Assembly (NCBI RefSeq): GCF_050433385.1
Contig: NZ_JBNPXI010000017.1
Location: forward strand, 38,417 to 102,416
Direction of reading: 5' to 3'
Source of the DNA: Brassicibacter mesophilus
GTDB taxonomy: Bacteria > Bacillota > Clostridia > Tissierellales > Proteiniboraceae
DNA: 64,000 bases
Shown: in pieces, positions 52,021-61,541 of the stretch
Position numbering within the stretch: the first letter of the stretch is position 1
Layout: each line of letters begins with the position of its first letter
Position numbers and translations under genes: made by a program
Notes under the pieces: generated by a model
The model's input: the letters and a program-made list of their open reading frames with translations, nothing else
What the model was told of the DNA's origin: nothing
The model's database searches: none

Positions 52021-53112
52021 ATGACAAAGATAAGTAAAGAAAATAAAAAAGTATATATAGAAAATGTTCCAAGAGGAGGTTATGATTTCTTAGATTGCAT
52101 GTTCCCTTCATATTTCACATCAGCAATAAATGCAATTGGTGGAAAGACAGATTACAATTTTATTATGGGAGTTACAGGTGCAGCTTTCCGTCTTGTATGG
52201 AACTCTAACGAATGGGATGCAGGAAACAGCTCGCTAAATTTCGCTACCCCAGACCCATTGCAGCCTTTTATTCGAGCTTTTAATGCAGTTGGTAAGAATT
52301 ATAAAGTTATAGGAAAAAACAAATATGATTCTTCCCCAATATATCAAGACAGGTATTTTGATAAGGCTGTGAGCAATAAGGAAGACTCTGCTACCTTTAA
52401 GGCAAAGATAATTGAAAGTATTAACAAGGGAATACCTGTACTTGCTTTTGGAGTAATCGGACCACCTGAATGTTGCTTGATAACTGGTTATGATGATGGT
52501 GGAGATGTACTTTTAGGATGGAATTTTTTTCAAGATGCTCCCCCGTTACACACAGAAAAACATGACACTACAGGGTATTTTAGAAAACATGGATGGTATG
52601 AGCAAACTCCATTCTATTTTTTAATTGGGGAAGATACAGAAGTTCCTTCCTTTAGAAACTCATATGTTTCTTCACTTAAGTTAGCTGTAACTATGGCAAA
52701 TACATTCAAGGTAAGAGAAAGACATGGGGGTTTGGCCGCTTACAAAGCATGGGCAGATGCTCTATTGGATGATAGTGAGTTTGCAGGCATCGATGAAGAG
52801 AATTTGTTTTTTAAGAAAATGGTTCATGACGATAGCCATGGTTGTTTGTATTCCTCACGAGCACAGGCTGCATTATTTCTGAAAAATGCAGCAGAAATTT
52901 TCCCTGAAGCAGGTGAAGAATTTAATCGTGCAGCTAGTGCTTATAAAGAGGAGCATGATATTGCTTTATTTGATGTAAAAGGGGAATTTGCTGACTTTGA
53001 AACACGAAGACAAATAGCAAAGCTGATCATGAAAGCTCGTGAAAAAGAAATAGAAGCAGTGGATTATATCAAAAGAGGTATAGAAAAAATAAAATCTATA
53101 AACATTTCGTGA
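52021..53112 (+). CDS. C39/BtrH-like papain-fold protein of unknown role
   Basis: This 363-residue protein begins with NVPRGGYDFLDCMFPSYFTS, where a Cys follows an aromatic stretch as in C39/BtrH-type papain-fold domains. GVIGPPECCLITGYDDGGDV includes the conserved region before the usual His. The C-terminal 150 residues are helical. GGGAGG lies just before the ATG. Such genes are often beside AraC-type regulators. The substrate is unknown and catalysis is not proven. Confidence 0.7.
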   Translation: MTKISKENKKVYIENVPRGGYDFLDCMFPSYFTSAINAIGGKTDYNFIMGVTGAAFRLVWNSNEWDAGNSSLNFATPDPLQPFIRAFNAVGKNYKVIGKNKYDSSPIYQDRYFDKAVSNKEDSATFKAKIIESINKGIPVLAFGVIGPPECCLITGYDDGGDVLLGWNFFQDAPPLHTEKHDTTGYFRKHGWYEQTPFYFLIGEDTEVPSFRNSYVSSLKLAVTMANTFKVRERHGGLAAYKAWADALLDDSEFAGIDEENLFFKKMVHDDSHGCLYSSRAQAALFLKNAAEIFPEAGEEFNRAASAYKEEHDIALFDVKGEFADFETRRQIAKLIMKAREKEIEAVDYIKRGIEKIKSINIS

Positions 53113-53388
53113 AATTACTATGATGCATAATAAATATGCAATTTAGCTATATACACTATAAATATCTGGCAAGCATAATTTTCCCCACTTTATTTGCTAG
53201 TTTTATGTCATGCTTTTTTAAGGTTTCTTCTCCTTAATGATGTCAATTTTTTTCATTATATAAGTATAATCTCTTACATAATTTTTCATTAATTATCTAT
53301 TTATTCTATTATCATTGCATTATTGACGTTCAAAATTTCTTATTATAAAATATAAATGGCTAAATTTTGAAGAAAGGAGATGATATTT

Positions 53389-53424
53389 ATGTTCACAAAA
53401 ACTAATGAGGTGAAAAAAGCTTAA
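53389..53424 (+). CDS. Possible 11-residue leader peptide of the acetyltransferase gene
   Basis: MFTKTNEVKKA is encoded behind AAAGGAG and stops 72 nt before the GNAT start. A near-palindrome TAATTAGCC-TAA-GGTTAATTA follows, and GGATA/TATCC arms enclose it. The layout is like ribosome-stalling attenuation of resistance genes. Confidence 0.4.
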   Translation: MFTKTNEVKKA

Positions 53425-53496
53425 AGGATATTTTTACTAATTAGCCTAAGGTTAATTATCTCTTACTTTTTATCCTCAGATATGAGGTGACTAATC

Positions 53497-54021
53497 ATGG
53501 CTTTGCCATTAGATTTTGAAACAAAACGAATGAAATTCCGTTTATTAAATATAAATGACATTGAAGCAGTTTACAGACAATTTTCTGACCCAGATATGTG
53601 TAAATATTTTAACGAACCACCATGTGATCTAGAAGAGGCCAAAGGTATTATTGAACATTACCAAAACCCAGAGGGGAAAGGTTACCTTCGCTACGGTATT
53701 TTTGATAAAGAAACCGATGCATTTATTGGAACATGCGGTTATCATTATTTAGATAATGAAATTAAACAAGTTGAAATTGGTTATGATATTTGGAAAGATT
53801 ATTGGAAACAAGGATATATATCTGAAGCATTACCAGTACTTATCAATATCTGCTTTGAACATCTTGATGTTGATTGTATTTATATCCTTACACATCCACA
53901 AAATAAAGCATCTATGGCAAGTGTAAGAAAGTTTGGCTTTAATGAATGCGAACCTTGCCGAAATACAGATGAAGAACAAAAGTGCATGAAGTTAATGAGA
54001 GAAGAATGGTATAGTAAATAG
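53497..54021 (+). CDS. GNAT N-acetyltransferase (RimJ/RimL type)
   Basis: This 174-residue acetyltransferase has the typical LDFETKRMKFRLLNINDIEA start, GTCGYHYLDNEIKQVEIGYD and the CoA-binding DYWKQGYISEALPV segment, then ASMASVRKFGF. The acceptor, protein N terminus or small molecule, is unknown. GAGGTG precedes the ATG. A 3' remnant of a second copy lies at 59240, next to an intact copy of the gene whose remnant lies just downstream here. Confidence 0.9.
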   Translation: MALPLDFETKRMKFRLLNINDIEAVYRQFSDPDMCKYFNEPPCDLEEAKGIIEHYQNPEGKGYLRYGIFDKETDAFIGTCGYHYLDNEIKQVEIGYDIWKDYWKQGYISEALPVLINICFEHLDVDCIYILTHPQNKASMASVRKFGFNECEPCRNTDEEQKCMKLMREEWYSK

Positions 54022-54026
54022 TAACT

Positions 54027-54066
54027 TCAAGTCGCTTATTTCTTTTATAGAAATAGGCGGCTTTTC
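54027..54066 (+). terminator. Terminator of the acetyltransferase gene
   Basis: AAGTCGCTTATTTC pairs with GAAATAGGCGGCTT around a 7 nt loop, then TTCTTTTTTATTTTTT. A diverged copy follows the remnant at 59240. Confidence 0.85.
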
Positions 54067-54124
54067 TTTTTTATTTTTTGAAATCTGCAAGTTTTATTCT
54101 CTTGAATTATTATTTAGCTAGGAC

Positions 54125-54367
54125 TTATTAATAGGATACATAGATATCCACGTGAACTTTATTACAATATTGATTTTATAGTAAACAAAGAAGAAACACA
54201 CAATATTTTTTATCAAGTTGTTAACTTTAAAATCAGCGTTAATGATGCTGAAATTGTAGATAGTGGTTTTGCTGATTGAACTCAAAATTTACTGAACAAC
54301 AAAAAGAGCGCTTATTAATAAGTGAAACAGGAATTGATTTACAGTTAATTACGGGCATACTGACCTA
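54125..54367 (+). pseudogene. 3' fragment of a second copy of the 310-residue gene
   Basis: The stretch matches the last 80 codons of the gene at 59495-60427: IDFIVNKEETHNIFYQVVNF, EIVDSGFAD then TGA in place of Trp, TQNLLNN and a frameshift in an A run before GIDLQLITGIL. No 5' part is present. It is a decayed paralog. Confidence 0.9.
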
Positions 54368-54560
54368 AGATTTTTCATTTATTTCTCTCCTTTGTATAAT
54401 TCAATAAAGCTATCAAGCATATTACTTGATAGCTCTTATAGCTTCTGTTATTTCTATTTTATTTACTTGTCTTGTCGGATCTATTCTGAAAACAGAAATT
54501 ATTTGAATTTTTGAGTATCACTGCAATCTCATAATGTCTTGAAAAGTGCAGATGATTTTT

Positions 54561-55040
54561 TTATTTATCAAACCCAATTTTATTAAGCTCACCTACATCA
54601 ACATTCAGCTTAAGCTCAATTTGTGCTTTATTTGATGCTACTATTTTAATCCTGTTTTCACCTTTTTTTAAGGATACTGTAATTGTTTCCATATCATTTT
54701 GAACAATATTATCCTTACTTTCAGCAAGTGTTTCTAGCTCTCCTGCAGAATTAATAAAAACTAATTTTGCTTTACCTTTGTTTACTGATAATAGGCATGA
54801 TAGCTTAATATCCATATCACTTTCAGCATTATATCTCCATATAGTATCCATTCCTTCAAACTCTAATTTACCTATGTATTCTTGCCCATCTATTAATTGT
54901 TCTTCACTGTTCAAGTTAAATGAATTTGCATCACTTGAAATCTTACTATCGTTCGAGTATTGTGAACTCATGTAATTCATACCACATCCAGCAAATAATA
55001 GTGTGATAATTATACCATATACTATAATTAATTTTTTCAT
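54561..55040 (-). CDS. Small lipoprotein of unknown function
   Basis: This 159-residue protein has a lipoprotein signal (MKKLIIVYGIIITLLFAGCG, Cys at residue 19). A Ser/Asn-rich linker and a beta-sandwich-like domain (IWRYNAESDMDIKLSCLLSV, VSLKKGENRIKIVASNKAQI) follow. It is probably anchored outside the membrane. GGAGGG precedes the ATG. Family unknown. Confidence 0.75.
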   Translation of the reverse strand: MKKLIIVYGIIITLLFAGCGMNYMSSQYSNDSKISSDANSFNLNSEEQLIDGQEYIGKLEFEGMDTIWRYNAESDMDIKLSCLLSVNKGKAKLVFINSAGELETLAESKDNIVQNDMETITVSLKKGENRIKIVASNKAQIELKLNVDVGELNKIGFDK

Positions 55041-55364
55041 CTAGCTACCCTCCAGACCTTAATTACATACCCTTCATTGTATCACAGTTTTAAGAATATT
55101 CTTGTCATTAGCTTGCAAAATATAACCCTCATTAACTTGTAAATTGATTCTGAAAAAGCTTGACTAGGTTTTTGTAAAAAATTTCCTAGATTTATTTCCT
55201 AAGTTTTGTTGTAGAATTCGCTTTAATAGAATCCGTAGGGCATTGCATACTGTGATGTATGAAAAATGAATTCCTTTGTGTCGCTCGCTTCAAATGAAGT
55301 AATTTTGCTTTAAATGCGTCTATATAAGTATAAGCAATAATTCTAAAATACTGGGGGAATAAAA

Positions 55365-56246
55365 TTGAATAATAAAAAATTTGATAGAATACAAAATTAT
55401 ATAATCGGTATAATTATATTAGCTTTATATGGAAGTGTTTTTCTTGTACATGGTATAGCAGGATCTGTAGCATGGTCATTAGCAAAATTAGTCTTTGCGC
55501 CAATTGGTGTTATATTAGTGCTTATTAATCTCACATTACTCATTATCTTCTTAGTCAAGAAAAAAAAAGTTTTTCATAAAACAATTACTTTACTATTATC
55601 CATCATTCTTGCATTTCCTGTACTTATGCTTATCAACGTTTTACAAATTCCCTATCCTGCTAATGTTGATAAAATGGCACCTTCAATTACAGTAAGATGG
55701 CCATTAAATGAAAAAACAGTTGTCGGATGGGGTGGAAATACCGTAGAAGCTAATACACCGCATGCTGTATGGGCATCTGAAAGGTGGGCATATGATTTGG
55801 TTGTTGAGCCAGCAAATACAGGCAGTAAAAAACTTAAGGACTATGGAATTTACGATAAAGAAGTTGTTGCACCAGTATCAGGAACAATTGTTGCAGTTTA
55901 TGATGAAGAAAATGATATAATGCCTAATACTGAAGAATTTCTATCTATGGAAGGTAATTATATTTACATAAAAATAGATGAAACAGAAACCTTTTTATTA
56001 TTAAATCACTTGAAAAAAAATAGCATACTTGTTAAAGTTGGAGATCATGTAAATGAGGGAGATATTATTGGAAAGGTCGGAAATTCAGGCTCAACATCTG
56101 AACCTCATTTGCATATTCATCATCAACGTCAAAATCCAACAAAAATTATTTACCCAATCTTTGCAGAAGGTTTACCACTTTATTTTAAAGATATTGATGA
56201 TAACCCTATGCCAGTCAAAGGTTCAATTATAACGACTAAAAATTAA
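55365..56246 (+). CDS. Membrane-bound M23 peptidase
   Basis: This 293-residue protein begins at TTG after GGGGG. It has three helices in the first 95 residues and then an M23 (LytM-like) domain. The zinc ligands appear in HAVWASERWAYDL and the HxH of SEPHLHIHHQ; GDIIGKVGNSGSTSEPHLHI is the typical M23 core. It should cleave peptidoglycan crossbridges outside the cell, or act as a sensor. The 324 bp gap before it shows only AT-rich sequence and a short GC-rich stretch at about 55276-55284. Confidence 0.85.
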   Translation: MNNKKFDRIQNYIIGIIILALYGSVFLVHGIAGSVAWSLAKLVFAPIGVILVLINLTLLIIFLVKKKKVFHKTITLLLSIILAFPVLMLINVLQIPYPANVDKMAPSITVRWPLNEKTVVGWGGNTVEANTPHAVWASERWAYDLVVEPANTGSKKLKDYGIYDKEVVAPVSGTIVAVYDEENDIMPNTEEFLSMEGNYIYIKIDETETFLLLNHLKKNSILVKVGDHVNEGDIIGKVGNSGSTSEPHLHIHHQRQNPTKIIYPIFAEGLPLYFKDIDDNPMPVKGSIITTKN

Positions 56247-56261
56247 TGATTCAATTTAGGC

Positions 56262-56300
56262 AAGCTGACATCGTTTTTCAAGCGGTGTCAGCTTTGCTTT
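56262..56300 (+). terminator. Terminator of the M23 gene
   Basis: AAGCTGACATCG pairs with its near complement GCGGTGTCAGCTT around a 7-8 nt loop, 15 nt after the stop. Confidence 0.7.
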
Positions 56301-56350
56301 AAGTTAAATGCATTCACATTGAATATCTAGTGCAGCCCTTAACATTGTTT

Positions 56351-57646
56351 CTATTTACCAGAAATAGTAATACCTAAGGAACATATCCATGGTAATATTG
56401 CATCGCCAAAATTAACACGCTCTTGAGAAATATCTTTGATGTTCGTAAATAAATCCAATAAATTGCCTGAAACCATTGTCTCAGATATAGGATGCTTAAT
56501 CTCTCCATTTTCAATATAAAAGCTGTTCTTTGCTACACCAGAGAAATCACCGCTAGAGCTTGGTCTCCCTCCTGAGTATCTGCAAAGTAATATACCTTTA
56601 TCAACGTTTTTGATCATATCCTCAAGTGATCGATTTCCTGCTTCAACCACATAGTTATTGCTGATGTTCTTTGCCCTCTCAAATCCTGTTTTATTTGCTC
56701 CATACAAACTTAATACAAAGGCTTTGAGCATACCCTTTTCAATGATAGTTTGATTTTCTGACTTAAAGCCATCATCCGTTATAAAGTATTTGTTGCTCAC
56801 TTCTTCAGAAACAGGTCTAAGATGTAGTGTAAAATCAGAGCTTGCAACTTTCTCATTTAACTGATCCTTAAGGACACTACTGCCACCAATTAATGCGTCA
56901 TCTCCTAAAAATGTGTTTATATAACTCGAAATCATAGTTGATAAACAATCAGGGGTGACAACAATGTCACCTACAAACTTACCTTTTATGGGCTTTGCAT
57001 GAATATGTTCAACCGATTGGTCTAATAAAGTTTTGATAGCCCCATACTCAATTATATCCTTCTCTATTTTTTCCATCGAATAATTTGTGTAGTTAAATGA
57101 AGATCTTTTTTCTCCCTCCTTTGAAGAAAATACCACAGTAATTTCATATATACCTTTATATGACTTAAAATCTACACCATTTGAATTCATTAGGAACTCA
57201 TCTTTTTTTTCAAAGGTTAATATCATTTCTTCAATCATTGTTTGTGAATGGGTTGTTTTGATATCATTAACAAATCTTTCTAAAACTTCATACATCCTAT
57301 CTAAATTAGGCTCTCTATCTCCTGTATAAAAAACTTCTGGTTCTTGACTAGAAGCTATGTCAAAGCTGTCATCTTCATTGGATGTTTCAGATAATTCCAT
57401 AACTGTCCTAATCCCTTCATTTATAGAATTTTCATCCATCTTGTTGATAGATAATCTTCCTTTTTTATGATCCTTTATAGCTGTTATATCTAGAGTAGTA
57501 TCAAAAGTCGTTCTTAGTAAGGATATTTCACCAGCACCTACATTTAACTCGTGCTTTTTAATTGTAGTTAATAAACACTGAGACTTATCCACGCCCTTTT
57601 CTGAAAGGGTATCCAAGCAATATTTTATAATGTTATGATAATCCAT
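56351..57646 (-). CDS. tldE: TldE/PmbA-type metalloprotease subunit
   Basis: This 431-residue protein is the non-catalytic partner of TldD. It has the N-terminal helical domain (GVDKSQCLLTTIKKHELNVG), the middle domain (VVTPDCLSTMISSYINTFLG) and the C-terminal SGGRPSSSGDFSGVAKNSFY segment typical of TldE/PmbA. It lacks HExxxH as expected. It follows tldD by 1 nt. The complex trims unfolded or modified peptides. Confidence 0.92.
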   Translation of the reverse strand: MDYHNIIKYCLDTLSEKGVDKSQCLLTTIKKHELNVGAGEISLLRTTFDTTLDITAIKDHKKGRLSINKMDENSINEGIRTVMELSETSNEDDSFDIASSQEPEVFYTGDREPNLDRMYEVLERFVNDIKTTHSQTMIEEMILTFEKKDEFLMNSNGVDFKSYKGIYEITVVFSSKEGEKRSSFNYTNYSMEKIEKDIIEYGAIKTLLDQSVEHIHAKPIKGKFVGDIVVTPDCLSTMISSYINTFLGDDALIGGSSVLKDQLNEKVASSDFTLHLRPVSEEVSNKYFITDDGFKSENQTIIEKGMLKAFVLSLYGANKTGFERAKNISNNYVVEAGNRSLEDMIKNVDKGILLCRYSGGRPSSSGDFSGVAKNSFYIENGEIKHPISETMVSGNLLDLFTNIKDISQERVNFGDAILPWICSLGITISGK

Positions 57647-57647
57647 A

Positions 57648-59027
57648 TTATCTTCCCCCTATATTTATTTTGCACTTAATCGCAGGACCACCCATGCCCA
57701 CGGTTATCATCTGTTTCTTCCCACACATGCCACCTGCAATCCACTTCATATCCTCTGAAACCATGGTAACACTTTTAAGAACATCAAAGGCAATGCCAGA
57801 TATAGTGGTATCTTTTATAGCTCTGCCTAATTTGCCATTTTTTATTTCATAGCCTAGTGTTACCCCGAACATAAACTCACTTGTGGTATCTGCTTGCCCA
57901 TTATTAGGCTGAATAAGATAATATCCATCTTCTATTGTAGATATCATATCCTGTAATTTACTTTTTCCTGGTAAAATAGCAGTGTTTCTCATTCTTATTA
58001 GGGGCTCATCTGAATATTTAAATGCCCTTGCATTGCCCTTAGGTTGAACATTAAAGAGTTGTGCACTTTCTTTATTATGCATAAATCCTTTTAATATACC
58101 ATTTTCAATGATTACAGCATCATCTGCCTTAGTTCCCTCATCATCTATATATATTGGAACTGGGCATGTTTCTCCATTATATGTATTAGCAAAATCTACT
58201 AGTGTTATAAGAGGACTTGCCACTTGTTTATTTAAATTATCTCCTGCAACAGAGCCTCCTAAAACACCATCTGCTTCTGTTGTATGACCTATTGCCTCGT
58301 GAGCAAGTATACCTGCTAATCTAGCATCAAGAATACATTCTTTAATTCCTGCTTCTGCATAAATCCCTTCACTTTTATTCACTAAATGCTCATATAGTTC
58401 ATCTATATCTTCAAATATATCTTCAGGATCGTTAAAAACATCCTCAAATTGTCCTAACCCTCCGAAAAAATCATATGCTTCTATAGGTTTACCCTCTTTT
58501 TCCATAGTCAAGCTCACTATCAATATTGTCCTTGGAAGCATAGAATATAGTTTAGCTCCATCAGAAGTTAACAATGACTTTTCCATGTCAAGACAATTCA
58601 ATATAACTTGTCTATTACTTAATTTTGGATATTTTTTGTTAATATGTGTATCAACTTCTTTTACAAACTTCATGATTTGTTTTTGACTTAATCTTGCTTT
58701 CTTTGTACTAAAATCTTTTTCAAATGAATGGATGCTTTTGTAAAAAGCTAATTTGTTTTTATTTTTTCTTTTATTTAAAAATAATGCATTTTCATTTGCT
58801 TCTTTTATAACTGTCCTTATCATTTGTGAATTTACCATAGGGGTAGAAGCAAAGCCCCATGAACCTTTTTTACAAAACCTTGCACTAACGCCTCCATTAG
58901 TTTCCTTAGAATTTCTAACTAAATTCCCTTTGTTGTATACGATCGTTAAATCTCTGTTTTCCTGAACTCTTAACTCTGAATATTCAGTTAATAATTCCCC
59001 ATAATGATTTAAGTTTTTTATAATCAT
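57648..59027 (-). CDS. tldD: TldD-type metalloprotease subunit
   Basis: This 459-residue subunit has the zinc motif HEAIGH (in ILAHEAIGHTTEAD) at about residues 236-241. The C-terminal GGMCGKKQMITVGMGGP carries the third Cys ligand. TldD/TldE removes leader peptides of some ribosomally made peptides and degrades misfolded peptides. No such precursor gene is evident here. GGGGG precedes the ATG. Confidence 0.94.
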   Translation of the reverse strand: MIIKNLNHYGELLTEYSELRVQENRDLTIVYNKGNLVRNSKETNGGVSARFCKKGSWGFASTPMVNSQMIRTVIKEANENALFLNKRKNKNKLAFYKSIHSFEKDFSTKKARLSQKQIMKFVKEVDTHINKKYPKLSNRQVILNCLDMEKSLLTSDGAKLYSMLPRTILIVSLTMEKEGKPIEAYDFFGGLGQFEDVFNDPEDIFEDIDELYEHLVNKSEGIYAEAGIKECILDARLAGILAHEAIGHTTEADGVLGGSVAGDNLNKQVASPLITLVDFANTYNGETCPVPIYIDDEGTKADDAVIIENGILKGFMHNKESAQLFNVQPKGNARAFKYSDEPLIRMRNTAILPGKSKLQDMISTIEDGYYLIQPNNGQADTTSEFMFGVTLGYEIKNGKLGRAIKDTTISGIAFDVLKSVTMVSEDMKWIAGGMCGKKQMITVGMGGPAIKCKINIGGR

Positions 59028-59239
59028 ATAGAACCCCCTTCATTTTAATAGACTTAAGTATATTAATAATTTAAATATTTTTATTAATATTATCAATATT
59101 TTTATTTAAATTATTATATCTATTTCTACAATATTATAATTTTTATTAATAATCAACTATATACGTAATATTTCCCTATTATTAAAAGAATGATTTCATT
59201 TCATATATTTAAGATTAGAAAAAAAGGAGGTTGACAGAT

Positions 59240-59335
59240 GAATAACCAAAGTGCATAAAGCTAATGTGAGAAGAATGGTATAACAAATATTAGCTTCAAG
59301 TTACTTATTTCTTTCGTAGAAATAGATGGTTTTTA
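59240..59335 (+). pseudogene. 3' remnant of a second acetyltransferase gene and its terminator
   Basis: AAGTGCAT.AAG.TAATG.GAGAAG with GAATGGTATA and the following TTCAAGT.CTTATTTCTTT hairpin match the last 14 codons and terminator of the GNAT gene at 53980-54066. A strong ribosome binding site and ATG (59238) precede a 5-codon frame, apparently the old leader fused to the tail by a deletion. The rest of the gap (59028-59494) is AT-rich and empty. Confidence 0.88.
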
Positions 59336-59494
59336 ATTCTTATTTCTAGCATATTTGCTATCCAATTTTTCTAAATTCTCCATTGTATTCTTTTGAAATA
59401 TTTTTTAATAATGTATAATAGATTGATATAGATTATTTTTCCAACATTAATTTTAGATCACAAAAATATTTCATTAGATTAAGGTGGGTTTATA

Positions 59495-60427
59495 ATGGAG
59501 CAGTCAAAAATTATTAATAATATACTTCATAAATTAGGAAGTAAAAACTTAATAAATGAGCTTACTACTAAATTATCTCAATCTGAAGTTTCTACACTTC
59601 TCATGTTTCTTTCAAAAGAAATAGCAAATAAAAATACTCCCAGTGATATTTTAAGTAAATATGATACTAACCGATTTGTAAAGCCTGCTAACCTTAACCT
59701 GGTTAAAGTCAAAAAAGTCGAAATACTAATGCTTGAGATGGCTGAGGCTTTAGGATTTTCATCAGTCTTGCTTTCTCCTGCAAGTCCATTAGGGAGTTGT
59801 TCTGTCATAGCAAAGGTTGACCAAAACAATGTTATCTCTGCAACAAGAGGATTAGAACTTATCTCAGATAGTACTAATATGCTTGCTATACACATAGCTA
59901 ATGGAATTAAAAACAAAACTATTGATAATACAAATAGTACTGTTCATTTATCCACTACATGTAGAGTTACTCGTGGTCAAATGTTTAAAGACAATGCGTT
60001 TGTTCCACATTTTGGTTTATTTACTCTTGTAAGCTCTGGCAAAGACGTAGGTTCTTATGGTTTCGAAAAAGATGCAATTTCCAAGCATTTAGAATTTTAT
60101 GTAAGCTATTTTGGTTATAAATTAGGTCATAAACTTAAAGTATCTCTTAATACAAGGAATGGCTATACTGATAATACTGGATTTGTTGATAGAATATATA
60201 ACCACCTTTATAAACTTTATCCAAGCATTGATTTCATAGTAAACAAAGAAGAAACAGACAATAATTATTACCAAGGTATCAATTATAAAATTAATCTTAA
60301 TGGTATTGAAATTGTAGATGGTGGTTTTGTTGACTGGACGCAGAACTTACTTAGCAACAAAAAAGAGCGCTTATTAATAAGTGGAACAGGAATTGATTTA
60401 CAATTTATTACCGGCATACTGGACTAA
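59495..60427 (+). CDS. Protein of unknown function (310 residues), weakly class II synthetase-like
   Basis: The protein begins EQSKIINNILHKLGSKNLIN, with about 80 helical residues, and then LLSPASPLGSCSVIAKVDQN. Next comes TTCRVTRGQMFKDNAFVPHF, which has the look of motif 2 of class II synthetases (Arg, then a Phe/His segment). It ends LLISGTGIDLQFITGILD, like motif 3 (GxGID) with Gln for the usual Arg. If so, it is a degenerate HisZ/synthetase-like fold; this is only a pattern guess. A remnant of a second copy lies at 54125-54367. GGTGGG precedes the ATG. Confidence 0.7.
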   Translation: MEQSKIINNILHKLGSKNLINELTTKLSQSEVSTLLMFLSKEIANKNTPSDILSKYDTNRFVKPANLNLVKVKKVEILMLEMAEALGFSSVLLSPASPLGSCSVIAKVDQNNVISATRGLELISDSTNMLAIHIANGIKNKTIDNTNSTVHLSTTCRVTRGQMFKDNAFVPHFGLFTLVSSGKDVGSYGFEKDAISKHLEFYVSYFGYKLGHKLKVSLNTRNGYTDNTGFVDRIYNHLYKLYPSIDFIVNKEETDNNYYQGINYKINLNGIEIVDGGFVDWTQNLLSNKKERLLISGTGIDLQFITGILD

Positions 60428-60443
60428 AACTTTAGATAAAAAT

Positions 60444-60472
60444 GCAGCAAGTGCTAATCTAGCACTTGCTGC
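60444..60472. terminator. Terminator between converging genes
   Basis: A perfect 13 bp stem (GCAGCAAGTGCTA / TAGCACTTGCTGC) with a 3 nt loop lies between the 310-residue gene and frlB. Confidence 0.8.
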
Positions 60473-60493
60473 TACAATAATTCCCATAATATA

Positions 60494-61516
60494 CTAATAT
60501 TCTACTATTCCATAGTATCTTCTATCATCTGGATTATGATCTCTTACTAAAGCAAAATAGTAGCTAAACCATTCAAGTGGCACAAACATAACTAGCGGTG
60601 ATAAATCCTCATGCAATCCCATGTTAAAATCTTTGTAATCAAATACAATATAGTCTCCCTTATATTTTTTTACAAAGTTCAAGGCTCTTTCAGTAATATG
60701 TCTTGAAGCATCTGTTCCTAAAAGAAAAACGAAAGGTACCTTTTCTTCGACTATTTCAAGTGGCCCATGTCTAAACTCTCCACTATGAATCACAGCTCCA
60801 TGACCCCACATAAACTCCATGTTGGTAATAACTCCTTCCTTATAGGCTAGTGAAGTTAATGGACCTGCAGCTACGGTATAAAACCCTTTCCATTCACTTA
60901 TTTTTTTCGCTATCTCAAAAGCCTTATCTTCAAAGTTTTCAACATGATACTTCAAAACCTTAGGTAGATTTATGATATCTTCAAGAAGTTTATCTATTTC
61001 CTTACTAGGTTCTATTTTTTGAATATACCTTCCTATGATAGAATATACAATTACAAGTTGACACTCCCACATAGCTTCTGCATTGTAATCTACTGTAATC
61101 TTGGACTCTTCTCCTAGTGGATTTCCCTCAGCTTTGTTACATATTCCAACTGTCACTGCACCTAAGCTATTAGCTTTTCTTAGCGCTTCTACTACTTCCT
61201 CTGTCTTTCCTGACTGAGAAGTAAGTATAACCATCGAATTTTCATCAACTGCTTTAGGTGTGTTATCAACAAATTCCCACCCAGTGTAAGAACTTGAGCA
61301 CAATGTGCTATACTTTTCAGTAATATATTTCCCAGCATCTCCTACAGCTTTTGAACTTCCACATCCTACAAAGAATAGCTTCTTTATATTGTTGTGAATC
61401 ATTGTATCTACAACATTCTGGACTTTTCTTGTGCAGTTTGTTAAAACATTTTCAACTTCCTCTACCATACTAGATGTAACTAGAAATTCCACAGTACTTT
61501 TATCTAAATCTAGCAT
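60494..61516 (-). CDS. frlB: Fructosamine-6-phosphate deglycase (SIS domain)
   Basis: This 340-residue protein has two SIS domains (FFVGCGSSKAVGDAGKYIT; VILTSQSGKTEEVVEALRKA). It strongly resembles FrlB: the start LDLDKSTVEFLVTSSMV, the segment EFMWGHGAVIHSGEFRHGPL and the end RDHNPDDRRYYG.VEY. FrlB splits fructosamine-6-phosphates to glucose-6-phosphate and the free amine or amino acid. It is the last gene of the leftward operon. The exact substrate (lysine or another amino acid) is not shown. Confidence 0.93.
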   Translation of the reverse strand: MLDLDKSTVEFLVTSSMVEEVENVLTNCTRKVQNVVDTMIHNNIKKLFFVGCGSSKAVGDAGKYITEKYSTLCSSSYTGWEFVDNTPKAVDENSMVILTSQSGKTEEVVEALRKANSLGAVTVGICNKAEGNPLGEESKITVDYNAEAMWECQLVIVYSIIGRYIQKIEPSKEIDKLLEDIINLPKVLKYHVENFEDKAFEIAKKISEWKGFYTVAAGPLTSLAYKEGVITNMEFMWGHGAVIHSGEFRHGPLEIVEEKVPFVFLLGTDASRHITERALNFVKKYKGDYIVFDYKDFNMGLHEDLSPLVMFVPLEWFSYYFALVRDHNPDDRRYYGIVEY

Positions 61517-61541
61517 AATTTAGCCCCCTTTTCTGTTATCT

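Noticed and set aside
55041..55364. Possible riboswitch or remnant gene before the M23 peptidase gene
   Set aside because: Only a short GC-richer patch and no conserved fold or frame could be seen.
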